Assembly: GCA_016714785.1 (NCBI GenBank)
Contig: JADKCC010000002.1
Span: 558,001-622,000 of the forward strand
Direction: 5' to 3'
DNA length: 64,000 nt
From: Saprospiraceae bacterium
GTDB taxonomy: Bacteria > Bacteroidota > Bacteroidia > Chitinophagales > Saprospiraceae
The translations under genes were made by a program, and so were the position numbers. A model generated the notes under the pieces. That model was not told where the DNA came from, did not search any database, and was given only the letters and a program-made list of their open reading frames with translations. Of this stretch, positions 55,598-63,160 are shown piece after piece. The first letter of the stretch is position 1, and the number at the start of each line of letters is the position of its first letter.

Positions 55598-56142
55598 AGT
55601 ACGATATAAATTATTGTAAAAATCAGAAAGAAAACAAAGAGTTCATATTCTTTTGGGGCCATCGTCCTTCTAAAGATGGGACTATAACTAAAACATGTTT
55701 TAGCCAATGGTGGCAAAGCTCATTTGAAGTAGAAAACAAAGTTTTTAAAACAGCTGAACATTGGATGATGGCTCAAAAGGCTTTACTTTTTAACGATATG
55801 GAAATTTTTGATCAAATATTGAAATCAAACACTCCAGAAGAAGCAAAAAAGTTAGGTAGATTAGTGTCAAATTATAATGAAGATATTTGGGTGCAAAACC
55901 GATATGAAATAGTACTAATGGGAAATCAATATAAATTCGAACAGAATCCTGATTTGAAAACATTTTTAATAGAAACCGGGGATAAGATTCTTGTAGAAGC
56001 CAGTCCCGTTGATCCTGTTTGGGGTATTGGACTTGCTAGTGACCATGAAGATGCAATCAATCCATCAAAATGGCAAGGTTTAAATTTACTTGGGTTTGCC
56101 CTGATGGAAGTAAGGGATTATTTAAAAAGAGATATGAAATGA
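55594..56142 (+). CDS. NADAR (YbiA-like) family protein
   Basis: A 182-residue cytoplasmic protein of the NADAR superfamily, whose members act on N-glycosidic bonds of ADP-ribose and related compounds; some remove ADP-ribose from guanine bases. Conserved blocks: EFIFFWGHRPSKDGTITKTC, CFSQWWQSSFEVENKVFKTA then EHWMMAQKALLF, and DPVWGIGLASDHEDA with the tryptophan-glycine motif, then WQGLNLLGFALMEVRD. Length is normal for YbiA. It overlaps both neighbours by 4 bp (ATGA), so prs, NADAR and the PARG-like gene are translated together. Confidence 0.92.
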   Translation: MKYDINYCKNQKENKEFIFFWGHRPSKDGTITKTCFSQWWQSSFEVENKVFKTAEHWMMAQKALLFNDMEIFDQILKSNTPEEAKKLGRLVSNYNEDIWVQNRYEIVLMGNQYKFEQNPDLKTFLIETGDKILVEASPVDPVWGIGLASDHEDAINPSKWQGLNLLGFALMEVRDYLKRDMK

Positions 56143-56930
56143 GAAAGACAAATAAAGAAATAGCTAACATGACCTTGGATATACTAAATAACGGATTTTA
56201 TATTCATAATACTACTAGGTTCGAATTTCAAGAAGAAATTAATCGTTCTCTAGAAAATACAATTACTGTTACGCCAAGCGATTGGGACGAAATTTTGTCA
56301 AAAGAAAATAACAGGACATTTACAACTGAAATAATTTTTAAAAATTCCACAACAATTGAAGCAATTCTTTCAGAGAAAGACGAACAAAAAATAGCAGCTT
56401 TAAATTTTTCATCAGCTAAAAATCCAGGTGGCGGATTTATAAATGGTGCATCAGCTCAAGAAGAGAGTTTAGCACGTTCTTCCAGTTTATACTCATCTTT
56501 AGTAAAAGATACATTAATGTATGATTATAATAAGAAAAGATCAACATTTCTTTATTCGGATTATATGATTTACAGCTCTGATGTGATATTTTGGTTTGAT
56601 GACCATGGTCAATTTGTTAATCCACCAATAAAAGTGGATATTATAACTGCTCCAGCCCCAAATAAGGGAGCTATGATTCAGCATAACAGAACCGAAGAGT
56701 TACAATTATTGGATTCGATTTTTAAAGAAAGAATAAATAAAGTTTTAAGTTTGGCTGCTTATCAAGGCGTTGAGTACATTATTTTAGGTGCATGGGGATG
56801 CGGAGTATTTAGGAATGATATTTCAAGTGTTGCAAAAATGTTTAAACAAGTTATAGACGAAAAATATTCAAATACTTTTAAGAAAATCATCTTTTCAATA
56901 TATGATTCGTCAACGAAAAGAAAACTTTGA
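56139..56930 (+). CDS. TIGR02452 family, microbial PARG-like protein
   Basis: A 263-residue protein; the start at 56139 (MRKTNKEIANMTLDILNNGF) overlaps the NADAR stop. It matches the TIGR02452 family, a bacterial macrodomain-type poly(ADP-ribose) glycohydrolase relative: ALNFSSAKNPGGGFINGASA then QEESLARSSSLY contains the GGG loop and the QEE catalytic pair. Then comes VDIITAPAPNKG and, near the end, GVEYIILGAWGCGVFRNDIS, typical of the second ADP-ribose loop. It should release or bind ADP-ribose. Its 3' end (56742-56980) is duplicated after the next gene. Confidence 0.92.
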   Translation: MRKTNKEIANMTLDILNNGFYIHNTTRFEFQEEINRSLENTITVTPSDWDEILSKENNRTFTTEIIFKNSTTIEAILSEKDEQKIAALNFSSAKNPGGGFINGASAQEESLARSSSLYSSLVKDTLMYDYNKKRSTFLYSDYMIYSSDVIFWFDDHGQFVNPPIKVDIITAPAPNKGAMIQHNRTEELQLLDSIFKERINKVLSLAAYQGVEYIILGAWGCGVFRNDISSVAKMFKQVIDEKYSNTFKKIIFSIYDSSTKRKL

Positions 56931-56980
56931 AAAATTTAAAAACTCATATAATAGTTAAGCTATGAATTTAGAAATAAAAA
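56742..56980 (+). repeat. Direct repeat, left copy (3' end of PARG-like gene)
   Basis: From AAGTTTGGCTGCTTATCAAG to the first codons of the DUF4291 gene. A shorter copy, with about 88 internal bases missing, occurs at 57656-57803. The two copies flank the DUF4291 gene. Confidence 0.85.
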
Positions 56981-57608
56981 AATATACCGATCAAATACAA
57001 GAATGGCCAATAAAAGGCCATCATATTATGGCTCAATATGATAATAAAAAAGTAATTGTCTATCAATCTTATCGTAAAGAGATAGGTCATTTTGCTGTTG
57101 AAAATCAATTTTTTGGCGGTGCTTTTAGCTTAGATAGAATGACATGGATTAAACCTAATTTTTTATGGATGATGTATAGAAATGGTTGGGGAACCAAAGA
57201 AGGTCAAGAAGTCACTTTAGCCATTCATTTAAAATGCAAGCCTTTGAAAATTATTTGACTAACGCAGTCTATTCAGTTTTTAGAGAAGAGTTAAGCCTAG
57301 ATAAAGAAGAATGGCAAGAAACCATAAAAACCTCATCAGTAAGATTGCAATGGGACCCAGATCATGATCCATTTGGTAAAAAATTAGATAGAAAGGCAAT
57401 ACAAATCGGTCTTAGAAATGAATTTATACGATCCTTTGCTAAGCAAGATATTTTAAAAATAGAAAATATAAGTGATTTTGTAAGAGAGCAACACGAAATA
57501 TTGAATGCAGGACAAATAGATGCACTTATGACACCTTTAGAAAAACCCTTGATTTTTAGAGACAAAATATTGAATAAAAAATTACAAATAAAAGTTGATA
57601 ATACATAA
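56962..57608 (+). CDS. DUF4291 family protein, one frameshift
   Basis: About 215 residues. The first part (IVYQSYRKEIGHFAVENQFF then DRMTWIKPNFLWMMYRNGWG and KEGQEVTLAIHLK) and the second (FENYLTNAVYSVFREELSLD, VRLQWDPDHDPFGKKLDRKA then IQIGL) together make the DUF4291 pattern. One A missing at about 57232 (TTTAAAATGCAA) separates them. The family's biochemical role is unknown to me. Its place in an NAD/ADP-ribose operon suggests a link to ADP-ribose chemistry, but this is only context. It sits between two direct repeats, so it may have come in as a cassette. Confidence 0.85.
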
Positions 57609-57622
57609 AAAACCAAAAAATT

Positions 57623-57754
57623 ATGACCCAAAATCAACAAAAATCAATAAGTGAATTTTTAAGTTTGGCTGCTTATCAAGGCGTTGAGTACATCATATTA
57701 GGTGCGTGGGGATGTGCCGTATTCAGAAATGATATTTCAAAAAGAAAAATTTGA
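57623..57754 (+). pseudogene. Remnant of PARG-like gene 3' end
   Basis: A 43-residue reading frame, MTQNQQKSISEF followed by LSLAAYQGVEYIILGAWGCA and VFRNDISKRKI. From LSLAAY onward it repeats the C-terminal motif of the TIGR02452 protein, then skips about 29 residues to its last codons. It cannot be functional on its own as an ADP-ribose enzyme. Confidence 0.8.
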
Positions 57755-57803
57755 AAAATTTAAAAACTCATATAATAGTTATGTTATGAATCTAGAAAAA
57801 CAA
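57656..57803 (+). repeat. Direct repeat, right copy
   Basis: Degraded copy of 56742-56980. It continues through the spacer AAATTTAAAAACTCATATAA and the start codon region: the DUF4291 gene begins MNLEIKK and the lipoprotein after this copy begins MNLEKQF. Confidence 0.85.
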
Positions 57804-58301
57804 TTTTTGACATTGATAACCTTATTAATTTTATGCAGCTGCGCATCTGTGCCAGAGACGAATAAGGAAAAATATATCAGTAATGTTGGTGACATTCAAA
57901 ATGACCCTAAAATAGATTCTCTAAACTTTAAGCCATGTAGTAATAATGTTCTACCTTTATATAAGAATGGAAATATTTACGAGGGCGAAAAAATTGCTTT
58001 AGTATCTGAGTTTACTCAAAACTTTGATATAACTACTTTATCTTCAATAGATGATGGGTACATAACACTAAGATTTGTTGTTAACTGTAATAAAAAAATA
58101 GGCATGATACGGACGGAAGCATTTGATTTCAATTATAAGCCTAAAGAAATAGAAAAAGAAGTACTTTTAGAGCTTCATAAAGCTCTATTGAGTTTAAATA
58201 AATGGTCGGAAGTAAAAGATAAAGAAGGAAATAGGTATGATTATTTTCAATATCTGACACTAAAAATTACTAATGGAAAAATAGAAACCATTTTGCCATG
58301 A
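57786..58301 (+). CDS. Unknown lipoprotein
   Basis: A 171-residue protein starting at 57786, with a lipoprotein signal MNLEKQFLTLITLLILCSC (cysteine 17 or 19). The mature part has ITLRFVVNCNKKIGMIRTEA and ends LKITNGKIETILP, with similarity in style to small Bacteroidota lipoproteins carrying a TonB-C-like or energy-transducer domain; no firm family. It overlaps the next gene by 4 bp. It is an accessory insertion within the NAD locus. Confidence 0.65.
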   Translation: MNLEKQFLTLITLLILCSCASVPETNKEKYISNVGDIQNDPKIDSLNFKPCSNNVLPLYKNGNIYEGEKIALVSEFTQNFDITTLSSIDDGYITLRFVVNCNKKIGMIRTEAFDFNYKPKEIEKEVLLELHKALLSLNKWSEVKDKEGNRYDYFQYLTLKITNGKIETILP

Positions 58302-59122
58302 GAAATACACACACACTATTGTTTCTAATTACTACATTTTGTGTTTTCGGACAGCCAAATTGTGAAATATATAATTCAGTAGAGAATCAAAACTGCTACA
58401 AAGCCTGTAAGTTAGCCATTAAAGCTAGTGATGATCAGGGCTCAAAAGAATCGCAAATTCAATTTGACGAGGCTATTGCTTTATGCCCGAATTTTGATTG
58501 GGCATATTTTGAAAAATCTGTTCCTTATGTAAAGAGAGGTGAATTTTTAACATGGATTGGTTTGATAGATCAAGCTGTAAAAATTAACCCAATTGCTCAC
58601 TTAGGTTATAGAGGATGGTGTAAATATCAATTTATAAGAGATTATAATGGGGCATTGGCTGATTTAACACTATTAAGCGGGCTTGTAAATAATATAGGAT
58701 ATTCACAAAATGGCCAATACCATTTAGATATAGTAAAAGCACTTTGTTATAAGGGTTTAGGAAATAACATAGAAGCCATTAAATTAATAGAACAAACTTT
58801 GAGTAACACAAATTACTCAGTTGGGTTTTATGATTATCTACACTTAGGGGTCGCTTATTTGAAGGAAAAAGACTATGATAAAGCCAAAGTTATATTAGAA
58901 AAGCAATTAGAAAGACACGATTATTTAGCTGAGACCTATTTTTATTTAGCCCTAATATACACACACAAAAATCAGAAAGATAAATATGAAGAACACATGA
59001 AAAAAGCAAAAGAAAAATATTTAAAAGATGAAAGATTAATAGATCCTTATACTATACCAATGGATAAAGTTTATTTAAAAGAAATAGAGTATCACATCAA
59101 CCTTAAACATAATGAAAAATGA
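58298..59122 (+). CDS. Secreted TPR-repeat protein
   Basis: A 274-residue protein with a signal peptide (MRNTHTLLFLITTFCVFG-Q). The mature part is a chain of TPR helices: SQIQFDEAIALCPNFDWAYF, then LKEKDYDKAKVILEKQLERH and LAETYFYLALIYTHKNQKDK. Two cysteine pairs near the start (PNCEIYNSVENQNCYKAC) may form disulfides. A scaffold for protein-protein contact in the periplasm is likely. It overlaps both neighbours by 4 bp, so it is translationally coupled to the lipoprotein and the phosphoesterase. Confidence 0.75.
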   Translation: MRNTHTLLFLITTFCVFGQPNCEIYNSVENQNCYKACKLAIKASDDQGSKESQIQFDEAIALCPNFDWAYFEKSVPYVKRGEFLTWIGLIDQAVKINPIAHLGYRGWCKYQFIRDYNGALADLTLLSGLVNNIGYSQNGQYHLDIVKALCYKGLGNNIEAIKLIEQTLSNTNYSVGFYDYLHLGVAYLKEKDYDKAKVILEKQLERHDYLAETYFYLALIYTHKNQKDKYEEHMKKAKEKYLKDERLIDPYTIPMDKVYLKEIEYHINLKHNEK

Positions 59123-59859
59123 AAAGAACACTAGTAATCGGTGATATTCATGGCGGCCAAAGAGCCTTAAAGCAAGTCTTTGCCACCGCAGAAGTGTCTC
59201 CTGATGATACACTTATATTTTTGGGTGATTATGTAGATGGTTGGAGCGAATCAGCTCAGGTTATAGATTATCTCATAGAACTCAGTGCCACTAATAATTG
59301 CATTTTTATCAAAGGAAATCACGATATCTGGTGCGAAAAATGGTTAAGAAACCAAGAAATACATGAGTCTTGGTACATTCATGGCGGAAAAGAAACCATG
59401 GAAAGTTATCAAAATCATACGGATGAAGACAAAATCTTGCACCTAAACTTTTTGGAATCCATGCCTTATTACCATATTGATGAAAAAAATCGATTGTTTA
59501 TTCATGCTGGTTATACATCTATGCATGGTCCAGAAAAGGAATTTCACGATTCTAACTTTAGTTGGGATAGAACATTGTGGGGAAACTGCGCTTGCTATGG
59601 ATAAACATCTACAAAAACACTCAGAGTTATATCCCAAAGGTTGCTCCTATTTTCAGAAATTTATATCGGCCATACGCCTACCACCAATTACAATATTGAT
59701 ATACCCATGAATAAAGCCAATGTGTGGAATGTCGATACTGGCGCTGCTTTTAATGGTAAATTGTCGGTTTTGGATATTGACACCAAAAAATATTGGCAAA
59801 GTGATGCACTGCCATCCTTATATCCAAATGAAAAAGGCAGGAATAAATCAAAAAATTAA
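59119..59859 (+). CDS. Calcineurin-like Ser/Thr-type phosphoesterase, two frameshifts
   Basis: About 247 residues. The metal-binding motifs appear in order: LVIGDIHGGQRAL (D-x-H), IFLGDYVDGWSES (GD-x-x-D), IFIKGNHDIWCEKW (GNHD), LFIHAGYTS (H), and, after the shifts, IGHTPTTNYNIDIPMN (GH-x-x). One extra G near 59582 and one missing base near 59640 interrupt the frame. Repair gives SWDRTLWETALAMDKHLQKH. Cytoplasmic, no signal. It directly precedes nadV (56 bp gap) and resembles the PrpE/diadenosine-type phosphatases often found with NAD salvage genes; the substrate may be a nucleotide. Confidence 0.85.
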
Positions 59860-59914
59860 AATTAAATAACATCGCTTATCTTAGCGCAAAATTGTCAAAA
59901 CAAAAAATAATCAT

Positions 59915-61366
59915 ATGAACCCTTTACTCCTTACAGATGGTTACAAAGTTGATCACCGTCGTCAATATCCTGAAGGTACCACACTAGTTTATTCCAATTG
60001 GACGCCACGCAGAAGTAGAATAGAAGGTGTGGACCAAGTCGTCTTTTTTGGCTTGCAATATTTTATCAAAAAATACATTCTACAAGACTTTAAAACTTAC
60101 TTTTTTGACAAACCCAAGGACGAAGTTATTTCGGCTTATACCAAAAGAATTAATTACTACCTAGGACCGAATGATGTTGGATCGGATCATATCGCAGCAT
60201 TGCACGATCTAGGCTATATTCCTATGGTTTTTAAGGCAATCCCAGAAGGCGAAGCTGTCCCTATACGAGTACCTATGTTTACGATGTACAATACTTTACC
60301 AGAATTTTTCTGGCTTACCAATTACTTTGAGACTTTACTTTCAGCTGTGGTTTGGTTACCCTGCAATTCTGCGACGATCGCCTTGCAGTATCGAAAAATA
60401 TTAGATAAATATGCAGCAGAGACTTCTTCTATTCCTGGTTTTGTGGATTGGCAAGCGCATGATTTTTCTATGAGAGGCATGGGTGGCATCGAAGCATCTT
60501 TGACATCAGCGGCAGGACACCTTTTGTCATTCACAGGCACGGATACTATACCAGCGATTGACTTTTTAGAAGCATATTATCAGGCAGATGCCGAAAAAGA
60601 ATTGATAGGCGGATCGGTAGCTGCCACCGAGCATAGTGTCATGTGTATGGGTACGGTAGATGGTGAGTTTACTACATTCCAAAGACTGATTACAGACATT
60701 TATCCTAGAGGTATCGTTTCCATCGTATCAGATACTTGGGATCTTTGGAAAGTGCTGAATGATTATTTACCAAGACTAAAATCTGAAATTTCAACAAGAG
60801 ATGGAAAAGTGGTGATTCGTCCAGATAGTGGTGATCCCGTGCACATCATTTGTGGCAATCCTGATGGTAAAAATGATAATGAAAAGAAAGGCGTTATCGA
60901 GTTGCTTTGGGATGTTTTTGGTGGACATACCAACGACAAAGGCTACAAAGAATTGATACCAGAAATTGGCGCCATCTACGGAGACAGCATCACAATGGAT
61001 AGGGCAACACAAATATGTGAAGGGCTAAAACAAAAGGGTTTTGCATCTACAAATGTTGTTTTGGGTATTGGTTCATTTACCTATCAATACAACACACGTG
61101 ATACATTCGGATTTGCGATGAAAGCCACTTATGGTGAAGTAAATGGCGAAGGGAGATCCATTTTTAAAGATCCTATCACAGATGATGGAACCAAAAAATC
61201 AGCCAAAGGATTGATGATGCTATCCAAGGAAAATGGTATTTATACATTGAAAGATGATGTATCATGGACAGAAGAGCAAAGTGGTGAATTGAAAGAAGTA
61301 TTTCGAGATGGAAAGTTGCTCATAGATCATTCTCTATCAGAAATAAGGGAGCGTATTAGAAAATAA
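59915..61366 (+). CDS. nadV: Nicotinamide phosphoribosyltransferase
   Basis: A 483-residue enzyme of the NAMPT/NadV type, making NMN from nicotinamide and PRPP. Key stretches: TDGYKVDHRRQYPEGTTLVY at the start, VYSNWTPRRSRIEG next, VDWQAHDFSMRGMGGIEA near residue 185, IGGSVAATEHSVMCMG near 230, VVIRPDSGDPVHIICG near 300, and IYGDSITMDRATQICEGL near 355. Length and motifs are those of nicotinamide enzymes and not of the shorter nicotinate enzymes. Relatives in phage NARP1 transfer ADP-ribose from ADP-ribose pyrophosphate. A possible -7 element (TATCTTAG, one mismatch) lies at 59878-59885. Confidence 0.95.
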   Translation: MNPLLLTDGYKVDHRRQYPEGTTLVYSNWTPRRSRIEGVDQVVFFGLQYFIKKYILQDFKTYFFDKPKDEVISAYTKRINYYLGPNDVGSDHIAALHDLGYIPMVFKAIPEGEAVPIRVPMFTMYNTLPEFFWLTNYFETLLSAVVWLPCNSATIALQYRKILDKYAAETSSIPGFVDWQAHDFSMRGMGGIEASLTSAAGHLLSFTGTDTIPAIDFLEAYYQADAEKELIGGSVAATEHSVMCMGTVDGEFTTFQRLITDIYPRGIVSIVSDTWDLWKVLNDYLPRLKSEISTRDGKVVIRPDSGDPVHIICGNPDGKNDNEKKGVIELLWDVFGGHTNDKGYKELIPEIGAIYGDSITMDRATQICEGLKQKGFASTNVVLGIGSFTYQYNTRDTFGFAMKATYGEVNGEGRSIFKDPITDDGTKKSAKGLMMLSKENGIYTLKDDVSWTEEQSGELKEVFRDGKLLIDHSLSEIRERIRK

Positions 61367-61482
61367 AAGTTGGTCATTGGTCCATTTTTTTATGTTATTT
61401 AACATTTGTAATTCAAACATCTGCAAAACTAAAATAATCTCCTATTCTTTGCGTAATTTCGCACTTCAAAAAGTTGAATGAC

Positions 61483-62334
61483 ATGAAACGTAAAATAATA
61501 CCAGGTCAAATTCCTACTAAAGACCTGCACCAATATATTATCGGAGCTGTAGCACCACGTCCCATAGCATTTGTGAGTACTCTTGACGAGAATGGGGTAC
61601 AAAATTTGGCACCGTACAGCTTTTTTAATGCATTTTCGTCCAATCCTCCTATTGTGGTATTCTCATCCAATAGACGTGTATCGGACAATACCACCAAAGA
61701 CACCCTCCACAATGTGAGAGTAAGCAAAGAATGTGTGGTCAATGTTGTACCATATTCTATAGTGCGACAGATGTCATTGGCATCCGTGGAGTTTCCATCC
61801 GAAGTCAGTGAATTTGGAAAAGTGGGGCTCACACCCGAACCATCAGAAACCGTGTCAGCACCAAGAGTACTCGAGTCTCCCATCAATATGGAGTGTAAGG
61901 TCAAAGATATCATCGAATTAGGCGAACATGGTGGCGCGGGTCATCTCATTATTTGCGAAGTGACAATGATTGCCGTTTCAGAGACTGTGCTTAATGGTGA
62001 CCGACTAGATCCACACAAACTAGACTTGATGGGACGTATGGGGCGCAATTACTACGTACGTGCAAGTGGCGAAGCTGTGATGGAAATTTATCAATCGGTT
62101 ACAGATATTCCTCTTGGATTTGATGGTCTGTCACAAGCTATCAGAGAAAGTAAAATTCTTACGGGTAACGAAATAGCAGCTTTGGCTTCATTGACAAAAA
62201 TACCAGAATTGTCGGAGACAAGCTTGACTGCTGATGATGTAAATGATATTTCTGAAACCGAAAAACACCAAATGGCGTCTAAATTAATTACGGAAGGAAA
62301 AATTACAGATGCTTTATATATTTTGACAAATTAA
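61483..62334 (+). CDS. Flavin reductase-like (FMN-binding split-barrel) protein
   Basis: A 283-residue protein starting at the ATG 61483; the TTG at 61474 is less likely. The FMN-binding split barrel is clear: GAVAPRPIAFVSTLDENGVQ then NLAPYSFFNAFSSNPPIVVF, and later GGAGHLIICEVTMIAVSE. The C-terminal 90 residues are an extra helical extension. Members are flavin reductases or NAD(P)H-dependent FMN oxidoreductases. A TGCG-TAATTT-CGCA inverted repeat at 61450-61463 resembles a shortened NrtR site, so it may be linked to the NAD regulon, but the spacing differs. Confidence 0.88.
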   Translation: MKRKIIPGQIPTKDLHQYIIGAVAPRPIAFVSTLDENGVQNLAPYSFFNAFSSNPPIVVFSSNRRVSDNTTKDTLHNVRVSKECVVNVVPYSIVRQMSLASVEFPSEVSEFGKVGLTPEPSETVSAPRVLESPINMECKVKDIIELGEHGGAGHLIICEVTMIAVSETVLNGDRLDPHKLDLMGRMGRNYYVRASGEAVMEIYQSVTDIPLGFDGLSQAIRESKILTGNEIAALASLTKIPELSETSLTADDVNDISETEKHQMASKLITEGKITDALYILTN

Positions 62335-62408
62335 AAAAAGTATCTGAAATAAAGTTAGTGGTTGAACTAATAATTTTACTATGGAATTAAAATTTAAAAT
62401 AATACGAG

Positions 62409-63076
62409 ATGAGTAAAAAGTATTTATTATTAGCCATGCTTATGACTATGGCCATCTTTATGCAGGCACAATCAAAAAGAAAAAAATCAAAACAAAAACC
62501 CACTTATACGATTGGGATTTCTAGCGGATATTTTTCACATGGCGATATGTTTGAAAATTCAGAAAACGATTTTGTTGGTTTAAGTTCATTTCAAGTCGAA
62601 GTCCAAAAGTTATTTATTTAAAGGTCGGAAATCGGGATTTAGTCTCGGTTACATAGCCCGAAAGACAGAATATAAACCCAGTATTTATATTGTAGATGAG
62701 TCTAGATCAGCTGTCATGATCAATTATAACCTAATGTACAATATGGTAAAAAGTGAAAACTCAACAGGATTATACTTAGGTGGTTTTGTGGGTGCTGTAT
62801 GATCGTGGAAAACAATTATCTAGATCCAATTTTTCTTTTCCCATCTACACGACTTATTTAGCTCTTTGGACAGGACCGAAAGTTGAATATTTGTATCAAA
62901 TAAACTCCAAAATATCGCTTTCTGCAGGAGGACAATTGGGTTTATTAGAATTTGGAAGACAAACTCGAAAAAGAGAAGACCCAAACTTACCAGAAAGTGC
63001 TCAATCAAAAAGCGAAACGTACTTTAGTTTTGCACAAAGAATTAATCTGAATCTTGGTATTCACATGACACTATAA
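62409..63076 (+). CDS. Outer-membrane barrel-like protein, two frameshifts
   Basis: About 222 residues. Signal peptide: MSKKYLLLAMLMTMAIFMQA-Q, then a basic KRKKSKQK stretch. Frameshifts near 62615 (one T too many) and 62803 (one T short) are repaired to give KLFIKGRKSGFSLGYIARKT and LGGFVGAVYDRGKQLS. Strand-like segments continue to the end (FSFAQRINLNLGIHMTL). It looks like a small beta-barrel of the outer membrane. No specific function is suggested. Confidence 0.65.
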
Positions 63077-63160
63077 TTCAACAAAATTGGTTTTTATACC
63101 TAATATTGCTTATTATTGCACTATATTTGATTATTGTAAAATCAAGATAAAAATAAGTAT

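Noticed and set aside
59860..59914. A fourth NrtR site directly before nadV
   Set aside because: Only a half-site (TTAGCGCAAAA) is present and no inverted partner at the right spacing, so it was not called an operator.
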